A DNA stretch of 64,000 bases from Prolixibacteraceae bacterium (GCA_025210775.1 JAOARB010000015.1:1-64000), one strand, 5' to 3'; counted from the first letter of the stretch, positions 20,101 to 28,756 are shown. Program-made: numbers and translations. The notes: a model not told the origin generated them from the letters alone.

Positions 20101-21523
20101 ATCCATTCAAGGTAGCGTGGAGATGAAAAATAAAGGTGACCAACCTACTGTGATAGATGGGTTCGCCCGATTGTTGATGTCTTTAAGAAATGTAAATGCT
20201 TCTTATACAGAAAACCGTGGCACCAATATTTCTGGATTCCTACCAACACCACAATGGTTTGGTAATAGCACTACAGGTACAACGGCACCAGGATGGGGCT
20301 ATGTATTTGGTATGCAAGATCCAGACTTTGTAACTGATGCAATACAAAATGGATGGATTACAACAGACTCGACTTTGAATACTCCAGTACTTAGAACATC
20401 CAATAAAGTCTTAAACCTTCGTGCTAATATTGAGCCATTAAAAGGACTTAAGATAAGTTTGACGGGAAGTAGAACGATATCTCAGAATGAGAGCGAATAC
20501 TATATCTACGATCACAATAAGAAAGCATGGAACATGAATCCATCTAATCATATTGAAAATGGTAGTTTCTCTATGAGTATCATCTCTATTAAGAGTGCTT
20601 TTGAGAGCACCACAGGTCAAGGTGTACCAGAAAGTAGTGCATACAATGATTTCCTTGCCAACAGGCAAGTGATACAACAACGTCTAGCAGCCCAAAGAGG
20701 GACAAATGATATATCTGGATATGGACCAACACAACAGGAAGTTCTTATTCCTGCATTCTTTGCAGCATATACAGGACAAGATCCTAATAGTGTTTCACTA
20801 TCTGCTTTCCCTTCTGCAAAATATATTCGCCCAAATTGGAGAGTTGAGTATAATGGATTGACAGATCAGATTAAATCCTTGAAGACCTTAATACGTACTG
20901 TTAATATCTCTCACTCTTATAGATCAACCTATAATGTTGGAGCTTATATGACCAATAGCGAATATCTAGAAGGCGATGATGGATTAAGCTATGTAAGAGA
21001 TGCTCAAGATAATTTCATACCAATGAACGACATCTCCTCAGTAAGTATCAATGAGTCTTTTAGTCCTCTTATCAATGTAGATATCATGTGGAAAAACAAT
21101 CTATCTTCGAGATTCGAGATCCGCAAAACAAGAACACTAACATTGAGTACGGCCAACAACCAATTAACAGAAGTACGTAGTGATGAATATAGTGCCGGTC
21201 TAGGTTATCGTATTGAGAATCTGCAAATATTCTATAATAAGAATAATGGACAGAAAGCGATATCTAATGATTTGAATCTACGCTTTGATCTTGGAGTAAG
21301 AGAAAGCAAAACCATTATCCGTAAATTGGTAGAATTAGACAACCAATTAACGGCTGGACAGAAAGCATTAACAATGAAGTTTACGGCCGACTATACGCTA
21401 AGTAGACAGCTTACATTAAGAATGTTTTATGATAGGACAGTCAACACTCCATATGTTTCTCTATCCTATCCTACGGCCAACACAAATTTCGGATTTAGCA
21501 TACGTTTCAATTTACAACCATAA
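14135..21523 (+). CDS. sprA: Type IX secretion translocon outer-membrane protein SprA (Sov)
   Basis: A giant outer-membrane protein of about 2462 residues, the family's usual size. SprA forms a 36-strand beta-barrel that is the T9SS translocation channel. Seen here: an N-terminal membrane-spanning or signal segment; repeated motifs such as ISVKGSIGDRLSMGVNYNTE near residue 195; the MRKIETTDFENANIEYIEFWMMDPF block; the DGAMESTEVWFDELRLTDVDNEGG block; and a C-terminal end of alternating aromatic beta strands (FGFSIRFNLQP). The frame opens upstream at TTG 14126, but ATG 14135 is the more likely start. It acts with GldKLMN and PorP/SprF, encoded at 46-53 kb, to export cargos such as the 9495-10406 product. 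Confidence 0.95.
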   Translation: MNKIWIPFCIILCLGIANNRMNRVLGHPSEHSDNNAFDLDFNQASTVESYVEEIASPDSTELLLPLPDNMKKEEHYDPSTNQFIIDHKVGDLHYQPSQVFSLDEYVHYDFERAIQEYWHEKTSKDVEQKRNSLIPAIKIGGEAFSKIFGTNTISIKPQGYVELSFGTKTNKIDNPALSERLRKNTTFDFDEKINISVKGSIGDRLSMGVNYNTEATFDFENRMNLNYKGEEDDIIKNIETGNVSMSSDNSLIKGGVNLFGVKTDLQFGKLSVSTVLSQQKGESKVINTEGGATKTKIDIQAVDYESNKHFFLSQFFYENFDKSLSRLPIIQSSVNITKLEVWVTNKTGNFTQSRNIVAFTDLGERGANKENQTIISDTPGLPYPENIYPLNNSNNLYQQMTTTYQSIRDIAQVTSTLAPLKGQDFTPVQDYEKIENARLLTASEYSFSPKLGYISLTRALNADEVLAVAYEYTINGKTFKVGEFSTDGIDAPQTLIVKMLKGTSLNPKFLTWKLMMKNIYDLNAYQVNADGFRLDVVYQDNKTGSNLNYLPDGPIKDKILLQVLNLDNLNRQNDPQPDGQFDFINGITINAEKGKVIFPMVEPFGDYLEKQLASDPAAIKKYVFHKLYDETKTVAEQDAEKNKFKLMGEYKGSSNSDIPLNTINLTPGSVKVTAGGRTLTENVDYVVDYTLGRVKILNQSLIEAGTPISISTESEQMFSMQRKTLIGTQLNYQFTDNFNLGSTVMYLQEKPLTSKVNYGQEPISNLMLGMNGAYKTESQFLTSLVDKLPLIDTKEKSNITIEGEFARLFPGTSNAISESGAAYLDDFEGTQTNISLKTQYIWKLSSVPQGNKDIPEGELTNDILAGVNRALLSWYIIDPIMQRDTPNTPPNIKGNDVEQSKNSTREVYQSEIFPNTNNAVGQPTNIPTFDLAFYPNERGPYNFESDPSTYSSGMDKDGNLKNPESRWGGIMRKIETTDFENANIEYIEFWMMDPFAELDDADKINAGGDLYFELGNISEDILRDSRKSFENGLPSDGNYDNITDKTNWGRVSRNQSVVNAFDNSPTARQYQDIGLDGLADEDERAFFNDYINQISKIVTGDNLDKIQKDPAGDNYHYFRGSDYDQEQLGILERYKYYNGVDGNSPTSAQSPESYNTSSTSIPDGEDINLDNTLSENESYFQYKVDMRPGAFKVGSNYVTDKRTAKVKLKSSEVREVEWYQFKIPVSEYKKIVGPISDFRSVRFIRMMMKGWKQPIVLRFATLDLVRSDWRKYTVNLNDPTQDNNNLTSFEISAVNIEENYEKQPVNYVLPPGIDRVIDPANPQLRELNEQSLLLKIKDLEDGDARASYKNITTDMRMYKRLKLEVHAEQLEDMQTNDGEVRAFIRIGSDYQNNYYEYEVPLKMTPAGHYNNDLQRDREEVWPEQNRMDILLKDLTDLKLSRNREMRKDGSSLELTDVFEHQIFYNGHPRIIRVKGNPNLGEVRVVMLGVKNPKTNDGAMESTEVWFDELRLTDVDNEGGWAASTRIRGNLADLATFSFSGSKMSAGFGGIEQSSVQRSMDETSVYDFSSTVELGKFFPKKWGVQIPLYYGISQNIKTPKYNPLDPDIKMTDALDALESQSLKDDLKSKVQDKTVRKSINLSNVRIEPQKKSRKKHFYDISNFSFTVSHNTTTHRDVNTQQNDEKESKLLLNYNYNNRPKPVEPFKNVKFLRKPMFRLIRDFNFYLTPSQLSFRSDMNSYYSVLQYRNISQPDFKLPSSYVQDFNWYRYYNLRYDLSKSLKLDFAAQNRSRIDVPLYMEEEEKTRKKENPYEAYKQTILDSLYTGGRNTAYNQTINLSYTLPINKIPMLNWTTSSLRYQGTYDWTAGPQIEDPNIELGNTIKNGYSIQANAGLNFVNLYNKVPYLKKVNRKFSRSSRRRSNNVKTKNVQYTDTLNLKGKKKNIIKHKLNTKKLQISFKDAKGRDIKAKTKILDQNKIAIYPSRSYSKATVSIQGSVEMKNKGDQPTVIDGFARLLMSLRNVNASYTENRGTNISGFLPTPQWFGNSTTGTTAPGWGYVFGMQDPDFVTDAIQNGWITTDSTLNTPVLRTSNKVLNLRANIEPLKGLKISLTGSRTISQNESEYYIYDHNKKAWNMNPSNHIENGSFSMSIISIKSAFESTTGQGVPESSAYNDFLANRQVIQQRLAAQRGTNDISGYGPTQQEVLIPAFFAAYTGQDPNSVSLSAFPSAKYIRPNWRVEYNGLTDQIKSLKTLIRTVNISHSYRSTYNVGAYMTNSEYLEGDDGLSYVRDAQDNFIPMNDISSVSINESFSPLINVDIMWKNNLSSRFEIRKTRTLTLSTANNQLTEVRSDEYSAGLGYRIENLQIFYNKNNGQKAISNDLNLRFDLGVRESKTIIRKLVELDNQLTAGQKALTMKFTADYTLSRQLTLRMFYDRTVNTPYVSLSYPTANTNFGFSIRFNLQP

Positions 21524-21553
21524 TTATCCTACAATATCAAAATACTTTATTTC

Positions 21554-21596
21554 ATCCCCCCTCATTTCGTACCACGAAAGAGGGGGGATCTTATTT
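21554..21596 (+). terminator. Rho-independent terminator after sprA
   Basis: ATCCCCCCTC (21554-21563) pairs with GAGGGGGGAT (21580-21589), with an inner TTTCGT/ACGAAA stem. CTTATTT follows. Confidence 0.8.
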
Positions 21597-21735
21597 AAAA
21601 CCATTAAGTATTAAGACTATATAAATTGAAATATTTTTTTTTCATTCTTCAAATATTACAATTTTAATAAATTAGATGCGATCCCAATAAAACTCAATAT
21701 TGGATCATAAACACATAACCAAAGGAACATACAAA

Positions 21736-22974
21736 ATGAACATCAAACGCTTCTCATCAACACAAAGAAAGTGGATAATTATCACGTCAATACTACTTCT
21801 TGTCACTACTATTTATATCGTCAAAAAGAGTTCTGCAAAAGATCCATGGATCTTAGCAACAGTAGAAAACAAAGATTTGATTATCACCGTTGAAACTACT
21901 GGAGAATTAGATGCTTTAAATTCTGTAAAGATCAAAGGACCTGATGGGATGAGAAAGGCAGGCATTTGGCAAGCAAAGATTAATCGTTTGATTACAGAAG
22001 GAACGGTAGTAAAGAAAGGCGATTTTATTGCTGAACTAGACAAATCTGATCTTAGCGATCAAATCAAGAATGCCATGGATGACTTGACTCAAGTTGAGTC
22101 GCAAATGATCCAACAAAGACTAGATACAACCTTAAACTTAAGACAAGAGAGAGATAATATCTTAAACAAAAAATATCAAGTTGAAGAATCAAAGATTAAG
22201 TTAGAACAATCAGCTTACGAACCACCTGCGACCATTAAGCAAGCGAAAATGAATGTAGAGAAAAACATTCGTTCATTAAAACAAGCTAAAAATGCTTACT
22301 CTATAAAGAAGAAACAGATGGCAGCAAAGATGCAACAGATCGCTTCTAAATATTCAAAAAAGAAAAGACGTTATGATTTCCTTATTGAACTAGAAAAGCA
22401 ATTTACCATCATGGCTCCAGAAGATGGAATGGTCATTTACGATAAAGACGATTGGACAGGTCAGAAAGTAAAAGAGGGCTCCAGTATACATGGCTTTAAT
22501 CCTATTGTTGCAACACTTCCAGATCTTAGTCGTATGGTATCAAAGACCTACATCAATGAAGTAGACATACGTAAAATAGAAGTTGGACAAAAAGTAGAGA
22601 TAGGACTAGATGCATTCCCTGAAAAGAGCTACCAAGGAGAGGTTACAAAAGTAGCGAATGTAGGAGAACAAAAACCAAATTCTGATGCCAAAGTATTTGA
22701 AGTGGAGATCACCATCAACCATTCGGATCCTATATTTCGTCCTTCAATGACCACTTCAAATAAGATCATTACCAAAACGGTTAGGACACAAAACATTATC
22801 CCTATAGAAGCACTATTTACAGACAACGATTCATCCTATTATGTATTTCAAAAGAAATCCTTTGGTTTCGAGAAGAAGAGCGTCGAGATAGGAGAGATGA
22901 GCGAACAAGATGTAGCCATCATTTCTGGTTTAGAAACAGACGACATCGTATCATTAAACAAAATAGAAGAGTAA
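21736..22974 (+). CDS. HlyD/MacA-type periplasmic adaptor of an efflux pump
   Basis: Membrane-fusion protein of 412 residues. It has one N-terminal transmembrane helix, a lipoyl/beta-barrel segment near ETTGELDALNSVKIKGPDG, and a long coiled-coil hairpin at about residues 110-225 (many Gln, Lys and Glu). A second lipoyl half follows (IMAPEDGMVIYDKDDWTGQKVKEG), then a beta-barrel and membrane-proximal domain. It would bridge the inner-membrane permease and the TolC-like channel encoded downstream. The frame opens at TTG 21700, but ATG 21736, preceded by AAAGGAAC, is preferred. The operon order is adaptor, permease, outer-membrane factor, ATPase. Confidence 0.88.
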   Translation: MNIKRFSSTQRKWIIITSILLLVTTIYIVKKSSAKDPWILATVENKDLIITVETTGELDALNSVKIKGPDGMRKAGIWQAKINRLITEGTVVKKGDFIAELDKSDLSDQIKNAMDDLTQVESQMIQQRLDTTLNLRQERDNILNKKYQVEESKIKLEQSAYEPPATIKQAKMNVEKNIRSLKQAKNAYSIKKKQMAAKMQQIASKYSKKKRRYDFLIELEKQFTIMAPEDGMVIYDKDDWTGQKVKEGSSIHGFNPIVATLPDLSRMVSKTYINEVDIRKIEVGQKVEIGLDAFPEKSYQGEVTKVANVGEQKPNSDAKVFEVEITINHSDPIFRPSMTTSNKIITKTVRTQNIIPIEALFTDNDSSYYVFQKKSFGFEKKSVEIGEMSEQDVAIISGLETDDIVSLNKIEE

Positions 22975-22990
22975 GCTATAATCGTATATT

Positions 22991-24322
22991 ATGGATCGTT
23001 TATTATTTAATTTCCAGATAGCGTTAGAAGCTATTCGGTCAAATAAGCTCAGGTCATTTCTGACAGCCTTAGGGATCATCTTTGGGGTAAGTGCAGTGAT
23101 ATCCATGATGGCCATTGGAGCAGGAGCACAACAGGAGATTCTAAACCAAATGAAATTGGTTGGTGTAAATAACATCATCATCACCCCTATTCATAAACCA
23201 CAGAAGGATAGTGACTCTGATGAAGCACAAAAAGGGAAAGGGAAATTCTCCCCAGGTTTAAATCTTCATGATATAGAGAACATTACCCATACATTAAACA
23301 ATATCGAGAATATCAGTGGTGAAATAGTTATTGACAGCGATATTATTCATTCGGGTAAAAGGAAATCCACAAAACTAATAGGTATTCACCCAAGCTACTT
23401 CAATATTTTTGGTTACGAAATGCAAGAAGGAACGAACTTTGCAGAAGCCCAAGCCATCAATGGGGCTCCTGTATGCATCATTGGACAACAAGTAGTAAAA
23501 CAGTTCTTCAATAATCAAAACCCAATAGGGAAGAGCATCAAATGTGGGAAGCAATGGCTAACGGTTATAGGAGTATTAAAGAAAAGGAATGTATCCAAAG
23601 GGAACACACGTAAACTGGGGATACGAAATGCCAATATCGACGTATATATACCTATACAAACCATGTTGCTCCGATACAAGAATAGAGGTTTAATCACCAA
23701 ACAAACCATTCTAGCAGCCAATGAATCGAATGGAAACAAGAAGAAAAACAAAAAAAAGAAGAAACCAACGATTCACCAGCTAGACAAGATCATTGTACAA
23801 ATAGCAGAGACAGAACAGCTAGGACATAGTTCTGAAATTATCCATCGTATGCTAAAGAGAAGACATAATAGCAACGAAGATTTTAGAATAACTGTTCCCG
23901 AACTACTATTAAAACAACAACAAAAGACCAAAGAGATCTTTAATATGGTTCTAGGTGCTATTGCTGGTATTTCGCTACTTGTAGGAGGAATTGGAATTAT
24001 GAATATCATGTTAGCCTCTGTCATGGAACGAATAAAAGAGATAGGACTAAGGATAGCTTTAGGTGCACAAAAAAGAGATATCATTCAACAGTTCCTATGT
24101 GAATCGATGCTAATAAGTTTGGTAGGGGGATTAATAGGCATAATACTAGGTATCATTCTCTCACTTGTTATTGCAAAAATAGCAGAGATAGAAACCGTCA
24201 TCTCTTTGGTGTCTATCATTACCTCATTTGGAGTATCCTCCTTTATCGGTATCCTATTCGGTATTACACCAGCAAGAAAAGCAGCAAATCAGAATCCTAT
24301 AACTTCATTAAGACATGAATAA
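22991..24322 (+). CDS. MacB-like ABC transporter permease (FtsX/MacB_PCD type)
   Basis: Inner-membrane permease of 443 residues. It has an N-terminal cytoplasmic and transmembrane segment (NKLRSFLTALGIIFGVSAVISMMAIGAGAQ, about residues 16-45), a large periplasmic core domain (about 50-310), and three C-terminal transmembrane helices in the FtsX domain (about 320-440, including GIGIMNIMLASVMERIKEIGLRIALGA). The core holds a Lys-rich insertion near residues 246-258. Unlike E. coli MacB, the ATPase is a separate protein encoded two genes downstream. The 3' end overlaps the next gene by 8 bp. Confidence 0.9.
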   Translation: MDRLLFNFQIALEAIRSNKLRSFLTALGIIFGVSAVISMMAIGAGAQQEILNQMKLVGVNNIIITPIHKPQKDSDSDEAQKGKGKFSPGLNLHDIENITHTLNNIENISGEIVIDSDIIHSGKRKSTKLIGIHPSYFNIFGYEMQEGTNFAEAQAINGAPVCIIGQQVVKQFFNNQNPIGKSIKCGKQWLTVIGVLKKRNVSKGNTRKLGIRNANIDVYIPIQTMLLRYKNRGLITKQTILAANESNGNKKKNKKKKKPTIHQLDKIIVQIAETEQLGHSSEIIHRMLKRRHNSNEDFRITVPELLLKQQQKTKEIFNMVLGAIAGISLLVGGIGIMNIMLASVMERIKEIGLRIALGAQKRDIIQQFLCESMLISLVGGLIGIILGIILSLVIAKIAEIETVISLVSIITSFGVSSFIGILFGITPARKAANQNPITSLRHE

Positions 24323-25805
24323 AAATCATTTCATCCATATATTCTTTAAGAGTTGTGGTATCCTCTTTTTTCTGTTAATTCAAAAAAGCGCAGGAGCACA
24401 ACTAAAGCAACTCTCATTACCAGAAGTCATCGAACTTGCAAAAGAGAACTCCTTAGACGCACAAAAAGCAGAAAACAGAAGAGAGAATCAATATTGGAGA
24501 TATCGTAACTATATTGCGAGTACCCTTCCTCATCTTAGTTTATCAGGAAATCTTCCTAACTATTATAGATCCATTGATCCCATCACACAAAACGATGGAA
24601 CCATAGAGTTTAAAACCAGAAGTCAAGCAGCTTCAGATATTGAGATGAGTCTTTCTCAGAACCTACCATGGACGGGAGGACGTGTTTCAGTAAGTAGTCA
24701 ACTACAAAGGATCGATCAGTTCGAAGGAACCAACCAAGGGGCATCTTATGCCACGAGTCCGATTTATGTGACCATAGAGCAGCCTATATTCTCTTTTAAC
24801 CGTTTTAAATGGGACAAGAAGATCTCTCCTCTTTTATATGAAGAGTCACAAAAAGGATATCAAGAAGAGTTCGAACAAATCAGCTTTAATGCGACCAACT
24901 ACTTTTTCGATCTTCTATTGGCACAGATAAACTACTCTATTGCCCAAACCAACAAGGCCAATAATGATACTATCTATAACATTGGTAAAGGAAGATATAA
25001 CCTAGGTAAGATTGCCGAAAATGAGCTTCTACAACTACAGCTAAACACTCTTTCCTCTAGCAGGGATGTAGCGACAAGTAGGATCCAACTAGAAAGGGCT
25101 CGTTTGAATCTAAACACTTTTATAGGACGACCTAAAGGAGAAGAGTTTACTCTAATAAGTCCTTCTGACTTACCTCTATTTGATATTGACCCGCTCGTTG
25201 CATTAAAAGAAGCAAAGAAGAATCGGAAAAAGTATCTAACGTTCAAAAGAAGACGCATCGAAGCACAACGCGATGTTGCTGAAGCCAAAGGAAACTCCTC
25301 TTTAAATATGAAAGTGACTGGAAGTTATGGATTGTCGCAACAAGCAGACGAAATTCATAATGCCTATCAAGATCCTCAAACACAACAACGTTTTAGAGTT
25401 GGCTTTAATATACCTCTTGTAGATTGGAAGCAGAGGAAATCGCAATTATTGAGGGCCAAAGCAGACCAACGATTAACAGAGAATACGATCATTCAAGAAG
25501 AGCAGGTTTTTGAACAAGAGATCTTCATCTTAGCTCAGAAAATACCAATCATCTACGATAGAGTAAAATCGACAGAGATAGCCAATAAGATTGCACATAA
25601 ACAATATGAGATTTCAAGACAAAGGTATCTTGTGGCGAATATCAGTATCACCGATTTAAACTTAGCACTCAAAGCCAAAGACAGTGCTAGTAGATCCTAT
25701 CTAAATGCATTAAAAGATTTCTGGTCTTCCTATTTCCAACTAAGAAAACTTACAATGTATGATTTCGAAAATAAATGTCCAATCATCACTGTTCCTCAAG
25801 CATAG
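24315..25805 (+). CDS. TolC-family outer-membrane efflux protein
   Basis: A 496-residue outer-membrane factor. An N-terminal signal peptide (about residues 1-28, ending SAGAQ) is followed by two homologous halves rich in coiled-coil helices, the TolC/OEP pattern. Examples are LSLPEVIELAKENSLDAQKAENRRENQYWRYRNYIAS near the start and ISITDLNLALKAKDSASRSYLNALKDFWSSYFQLRKLT near the end. It provides the channel for the neighbouring adaptor and permease. The start overlaps the permease gene by 8 bp, indicating translational coupling. Confidence 0.9.
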   Translation: MNKNHFIHIFFKSCGILFFLLIQKSAGAQLKQLSLPEVIELAKENSLDAQKAENRRENQYWRYRNYIASTLPHLSLSGNLPNYYRSIDPITQNDGTIEFKTRSQAASDIEMSLSQNLPWTGGRVSVSSQLQRIDQFEGTNQGASYATSPIYVTIEQPIFSFNRFKWDKKISPLLYEESQKGYQEEFEQISFNATNYFFDLLLAQINYSIAQTNKANNDTIYNIGKGRYNLGKIAENELLQLQLNTLSSSRDVATSRIQLERARLNLNTFIGRPKGEEFTLISPSDLPLFDIDPLVALKEAKKNRKKYLTFKRRRIEAQRDVAEAKGNSSLNMKVTGSYGLSQQADEIHNAYQDPQTQQRFRVGFNIPLVDWKQRKSQLLRAKADQRLTENTIIQEEQVFEQEIFILAQKIPIIYDRVKSTEIANKIAHKQYEISRQRYLVANISITDLNLALKAKDSASRSYLNALKDFWSSYFQLRKLTMYDFENKCPIITVPQA

Positions 25806-25808
25806 CAT

Positions 25809-26504
25809 ATGAAAACAATTATTGAAATTAAAGACCTTATTAAAGACTATGCAATGGGAAACTCTCTAGTCAGAGCATTAGACCATGTATCCTTGTCGAT
25901 AAACAAAGGAGAGTATGTAAGCTTTATGGGACCATCGGGTTCTGGGAAAACCACCTTAATGAATATCATTGGATGTTTAGATCTACCCACCGATGGCTAT
26001 TACCATTTAAATAACAAAAACATCTACAATATCGAAGCGGATGAGATGGCTTCAATTCGTAATAGTGAAATCGGTTTTGTATTCCAATCGTTTAATTTGC
26101 TACCACGCAATAGTGCATTAGAGAATGTAGCACTTCCTCTTGTATATGCAGGCATACCTCAAGAAGAGCGTCTTAAAAAAGCATTTGAATCGCTTAAAAG
26201 AGTTGGACTAGAAAACAGGGTAAATCATAAACCATCAGAACTCTCCGGAGGTCAACAACAAAGGGTAGCTATTGCTCGAGCCTTAGTAAACAATCCATCT
26301 TTGATCCTTGCAGATGAACCTACTGGTGCTCTGGATACCAAAACATCTTACGAGATAATGGATCTTTTTGATGAATTACATCTTAAAGGCCACACCATCG
26401 TTATGGTAACCCACGAAGAGGAGATTGCGGAATATGCGAAAAGAGTGATACGAATGAGGGATGGGAAGATTGAAAAAGATTCTCTAAACCAGATCAAAAG
26501 CTAA
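25809..26504 (+). CDS. MacB/LolD-type ABC transporter ATP-binding protein
   Basis: A 231-residue cytoplasmic ATPase that powers the permease encoded at 22991-24322. The Walker A motif GPSGSGKTT is at residues 41-49, the Q-loop is in GFVFQSFNLLPR, the signature LSGGQQQR is at 145-152, the Walker B is LILADEPTGALD, and the H-loop is VMVTHEEE. It starts 3 bp after the TolC-like gene and closes the four-gene operon. Its stop codon overlaps the stop of the convergent gene at 26501. Confidence 0.94.
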   Translation: MKTIIEIKDLIKDYAMGNSLVRALDHVSLSINKGEYVSFMGPSGSGKTTLMNIIGCLDLPTDGYYHLNNKNIYNIEADEMASIRNSEIGFVFQSFNLLPRNSALENVALPLVYAGIPQEERLKKAFESLKRVGLENRVNHKPSELSGGQQQRVAIARALVNNPSLILADEPTGALDTKTSYEIMDLFDELHLKGHTIVMVTHEEEIAEYAKRVIRMRDGKIEKDSLNQIKS

Positions 26505-26518
26505 CAAGGCTTTTGATC
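26492..26518. repeat. Inverted repeat spanning two overlapping convergent stop codons
   Basis: GATCAAAAGC (26492-26501) and GCTTTTGATC (26509-26518) form a perfect 10-bp stem. It includes the last codons and stops of both the ABC ATPase gene (plus) and the membrane-protein gene (minus). Neither side has a clear T-run, so it may act as a weak bidirectional terminator or 3'-end stabiliser. Confidence 0.65.
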
Positions 26519-27103
26519 ATTACAAATATGTCGTACTTCGTCAAAAAGAATCTGTTTTAACTTTTCGTTATTCGGTTCTTTTTGTGAAGCGCGATGTAAT
26601 TGAATTACCCTCGGACTGGTACGATACCATACAGAGATCAATTCGGTCATTGGAGACAAGTAAAAATAGGCTCCATACAGTAACCACAATAAGCTTCGCT
26701 TGATCAACAAATCATTCTTTCGTTCTCTCTTTCGTATCAAAATAAATTCAGCGATAACGATAAGAAGTAGTGACCAAAAACCTACCGCACTGACTACCTT
26801 TGCATAAGGAACAAAATAGACCAACAAATGTCCTGACATACTAACCACAGCAATAGCGATTCCCGCCAAAACATGCAATAGTGATAGTTGGTTATGAACA
26901 TGCTTATAAAACTCTTCTCGGAAAGAAGATAGCGGTAAATGTTCAAATTTTAATATCCCCCATACGATATAAAAACAAGAAAATACGATATGTGGCAACA
27001 TGTATACCCACTTATCAAAGTTGATCATCGAGATTCGAGCGAAAATCAAAAAAATAAAATAGAGCCCTACAATACGCTCAAGAAGTTTCATATAAATTGA
27101 CAT
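26501..27103 (-). CDS. Predicted integral membrane protein, function unknown
   Basis: A 200-residue protein with about four hydrophobic helices (near residues 8-25, 33-50, 75-95 and 100-122) and a possible re-entrant segment near 135-150. The C-terminal tail is soluble and charged. I do not recognise the family. It is convergent with the efflux operon, and the coding regions overlap by 4 bp at their stops. An internal ATG at residue 5 is an alternative start. Confidence 0.65.
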   Translation of the reverse strand: MSIYMKLLERIVGLYFIFLIFARISMINFDKWVYMLPHIVFSCFYIVWGILKFEHLPLSSFREEFYKHVHNQLSLLHVLAGIAIAVVSMSGHLLVYFVPYAKVVSAVGFWSLLLIVIAEFILIRKRERKNDLLIKRSLLWLLYGAYFYLSPMTELISVWYRTSPRVIQLHRASQKEPNNEKLKQILFDEVRHICNDQKPC

Positions 27104-27238
27104 TTGATTATTTGCGGAAATTACTATTTATCATCTCTCCATCCTAGATATTGAAAGATTTTATGTTAACCACTCAACAGTCTAATAATCTATCTATTAA
27201 CATTTCCGTTCTATGGCAAAAAATGACCATCCACAAAC

Positions 27239-27276
27239 AAAAAAGGGGTAGAATCTTCGCGATTCTACCCCTTTTA
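27239..27276. terminator. Bidirectional terminator downstream of kbl
   Basis: A 15-bp perfect stem, AAAAGGGGTAGAATC (27241-27255) with GATTCTACCCCTTTT (27261-27275), has a 5-nt loop. On the minus strand it runs into TTTTTTT and ends the kbl transcript 17 bp after its stop. Confidence 0.88.
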
Positions 27277-27292
27277 GGTATATAAAAAAATG

Positions 27293-28483
27293 TTATCCTA
27301 GCACTTTTAGTTCTTTCCCTACTTTAGTAAAAGCTTGAATTGCTTTATCGAGATGGGCACGAGAATGAGCAGCAGAAAGCTGAACACGAATACGTGCTTC
27401 CCCTTTAGGTACTACTGGATAATAGAATCCTGTTACATAGATACCTTCTTCAGAAAGCTTAGACGCAAAATCTTGTGATAGTTTTGCATCATACAACATC
27501 ACAGCACATATAGCAGAAGAAGTAGGCTTAATATCAAATCCTGCTTCAGTCATCTGTGACACAAAATATTTTGTATTCTCATGAAGTTGATCTTGAAGGT
27601 CGTTATTATCGCTAATCAAATCAAACATACGAATACCAGCAGCTGCAATTGCAGGTGGAATAGAGTTAGAGAAAAGATATGGACGAGAACGTTGTCTTAA
27701 CATCTCAATCACCTCTTTCTTACCTGTAGTAAATCCACCAATAGCACCACCAAATGCTTTTCCTAATGTACCAGTAATGATATCCACTTTACCTCTACAA
27801 TCAAAAAGTTCAGTTACACCACGTCCTGTTTCACCAACAACACCAGCAGAGTGACACTCATCGACCATTACCATCGCATCGTATTTCTCAGCTAGACGAA
27901 TGATCTCAGCCATAGGAGCAACATTACCATCCATAGAGAATACACCATCTGTTACGATGATTCTAAATCTTTGTTCCTGAGCTTTAATCAATTGTTGCTC
28001 AAGATCAGCCATATCTGCATTCTTATAACGGTATCTTTGTGCTTTACACAAACGTACACCATCGATAATAGAAGCATGATTTAGTGAATCTGAGATGATT
28101 GCATCTTCAGCGGTAAATAATGGTTCAAAAACACCCCCATTTGCATCAAAACAAGCAGCATATAGGATAGTATCTTCTGTTCCAAAAAACTCAGCAATCT
28201 TTTTCTCTAATGTTTTATGAATATCTTGTGTTCCACAAATAAAGCGAACAGACGACATACCAAAACCTCTAGTATCTAGAACTTCTTTTGCAGCTTTGAT
28301 TAATTCAGGATGATCAGATAGTCCTAAATAGTTATTGGCACAAAAATTTAATACATCTTGTCCATTATCTAGTGCAATCTCTGCATTTTGAGGAGTCACA
28401 ATAATGCGCTCACTTTTAAATAAACCAGCTTCTTTAATCTCAGCTAATTCATTTTGAAGGTGTTCTTTAATTTTACCGTACAT
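27293..28483 (-). CDS. kbl: Glycine C-acetyltransferase (2-amino-3-ketobutyrate CoA ligase)
   Basis: PLP-dependent alpha-oxoamine synthase of 396 residues. It cleaves 2-amino-3-oxobutanoate with CoA into glycine and acetyl-CoA during threonine breakdown. The PLP Schiff-base lysine K242 lies in TGTLGKAFGG. The DEC-H cofactor motif is at 208-211 (VDECHSAG). The NFCANNYLGLS, GMSSVRFICGT and NHASIIDG motifs are present. The related 8-amino-7-oxononanoate synthase (BioF) shares the fold, but the FICGTQ, SMDGNVAP and DANGGVFEP patterns fit Kbl. No threonine dehydrogenase gene adjoins it. It is divergent from gltX. Confidence 0.92.
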   Translation of the reverse strand: MYGKIKEHLQNELAEIKEAGLFKSERIIVTPQNAEIALDNGQDVLNFCANNYLGLSDHPELIKAAKEVLDTRGFGMSSVRFICGTQDIHKTLEKKIAEFFGTEDTILYAACFDANGGVFEPLFTAEDAIISDSLNHASIIDGVRLCKAQRYRYKNADMADLEQQLIKAQEQRFRIIVTDGVFSMDGNVAPMAEIIRLAEKYDAMVMVDECHSAGVVGETGRGVTELFDCRGKVDIITGTLGKAFGGAIGGFTTGKKEVIEMLRQRSRPYLFSNSIPPAIAAAGIRMFDLISDNNDLQDQLHENTKYFVSQMTEAGFDIKPTSSAICAVMLYDAKLSQDFASKLSEEGIYVTGFYYPVVPKGEARIRVQLSAAHSRAHLDKAIQAFTKVGKELKVLG

Positions 28484-28714
28484 AACAATATAATGATTTC
28501 TGGTTGAAACGTTAATTATCCCTACGCTATGGAGGACAAAACAGGGTCCTCTATATATTCATACAAAGTAATAAAATCTTTTTATCTATCACTTCTTATT
28601 TAATACTGTTTTTATGACCTTGGATAAATGAATAAAATCATGTTTTTATTCACAATTAACGATTCTTTTTTTTGAAGATCTCATTTCAACAAACGACACA
28701 ATCATTCTATTTCC

Positions 28715-28722
28715 TATCTTTG
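28715..28722 (+). promoter_or_regulatory. Candidate -7 element for gltX
   Basis: TATCTTTG matches TAnnTTTG and lies 35 bp before the gltX ATG. No well-spaced -33 element is seen. Confidence 0.4.
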
Positions 28723-28756
28723 TATCATAAATACATATAGCAAAGTACTTTTAGTC

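Noticed and set aside
22991..26504. Efflux operon considered as an exporter for the RiPP product
   Set aside because: It is 35 kb away from the precursor gene, with housekeeping genes between; nothing links the two.
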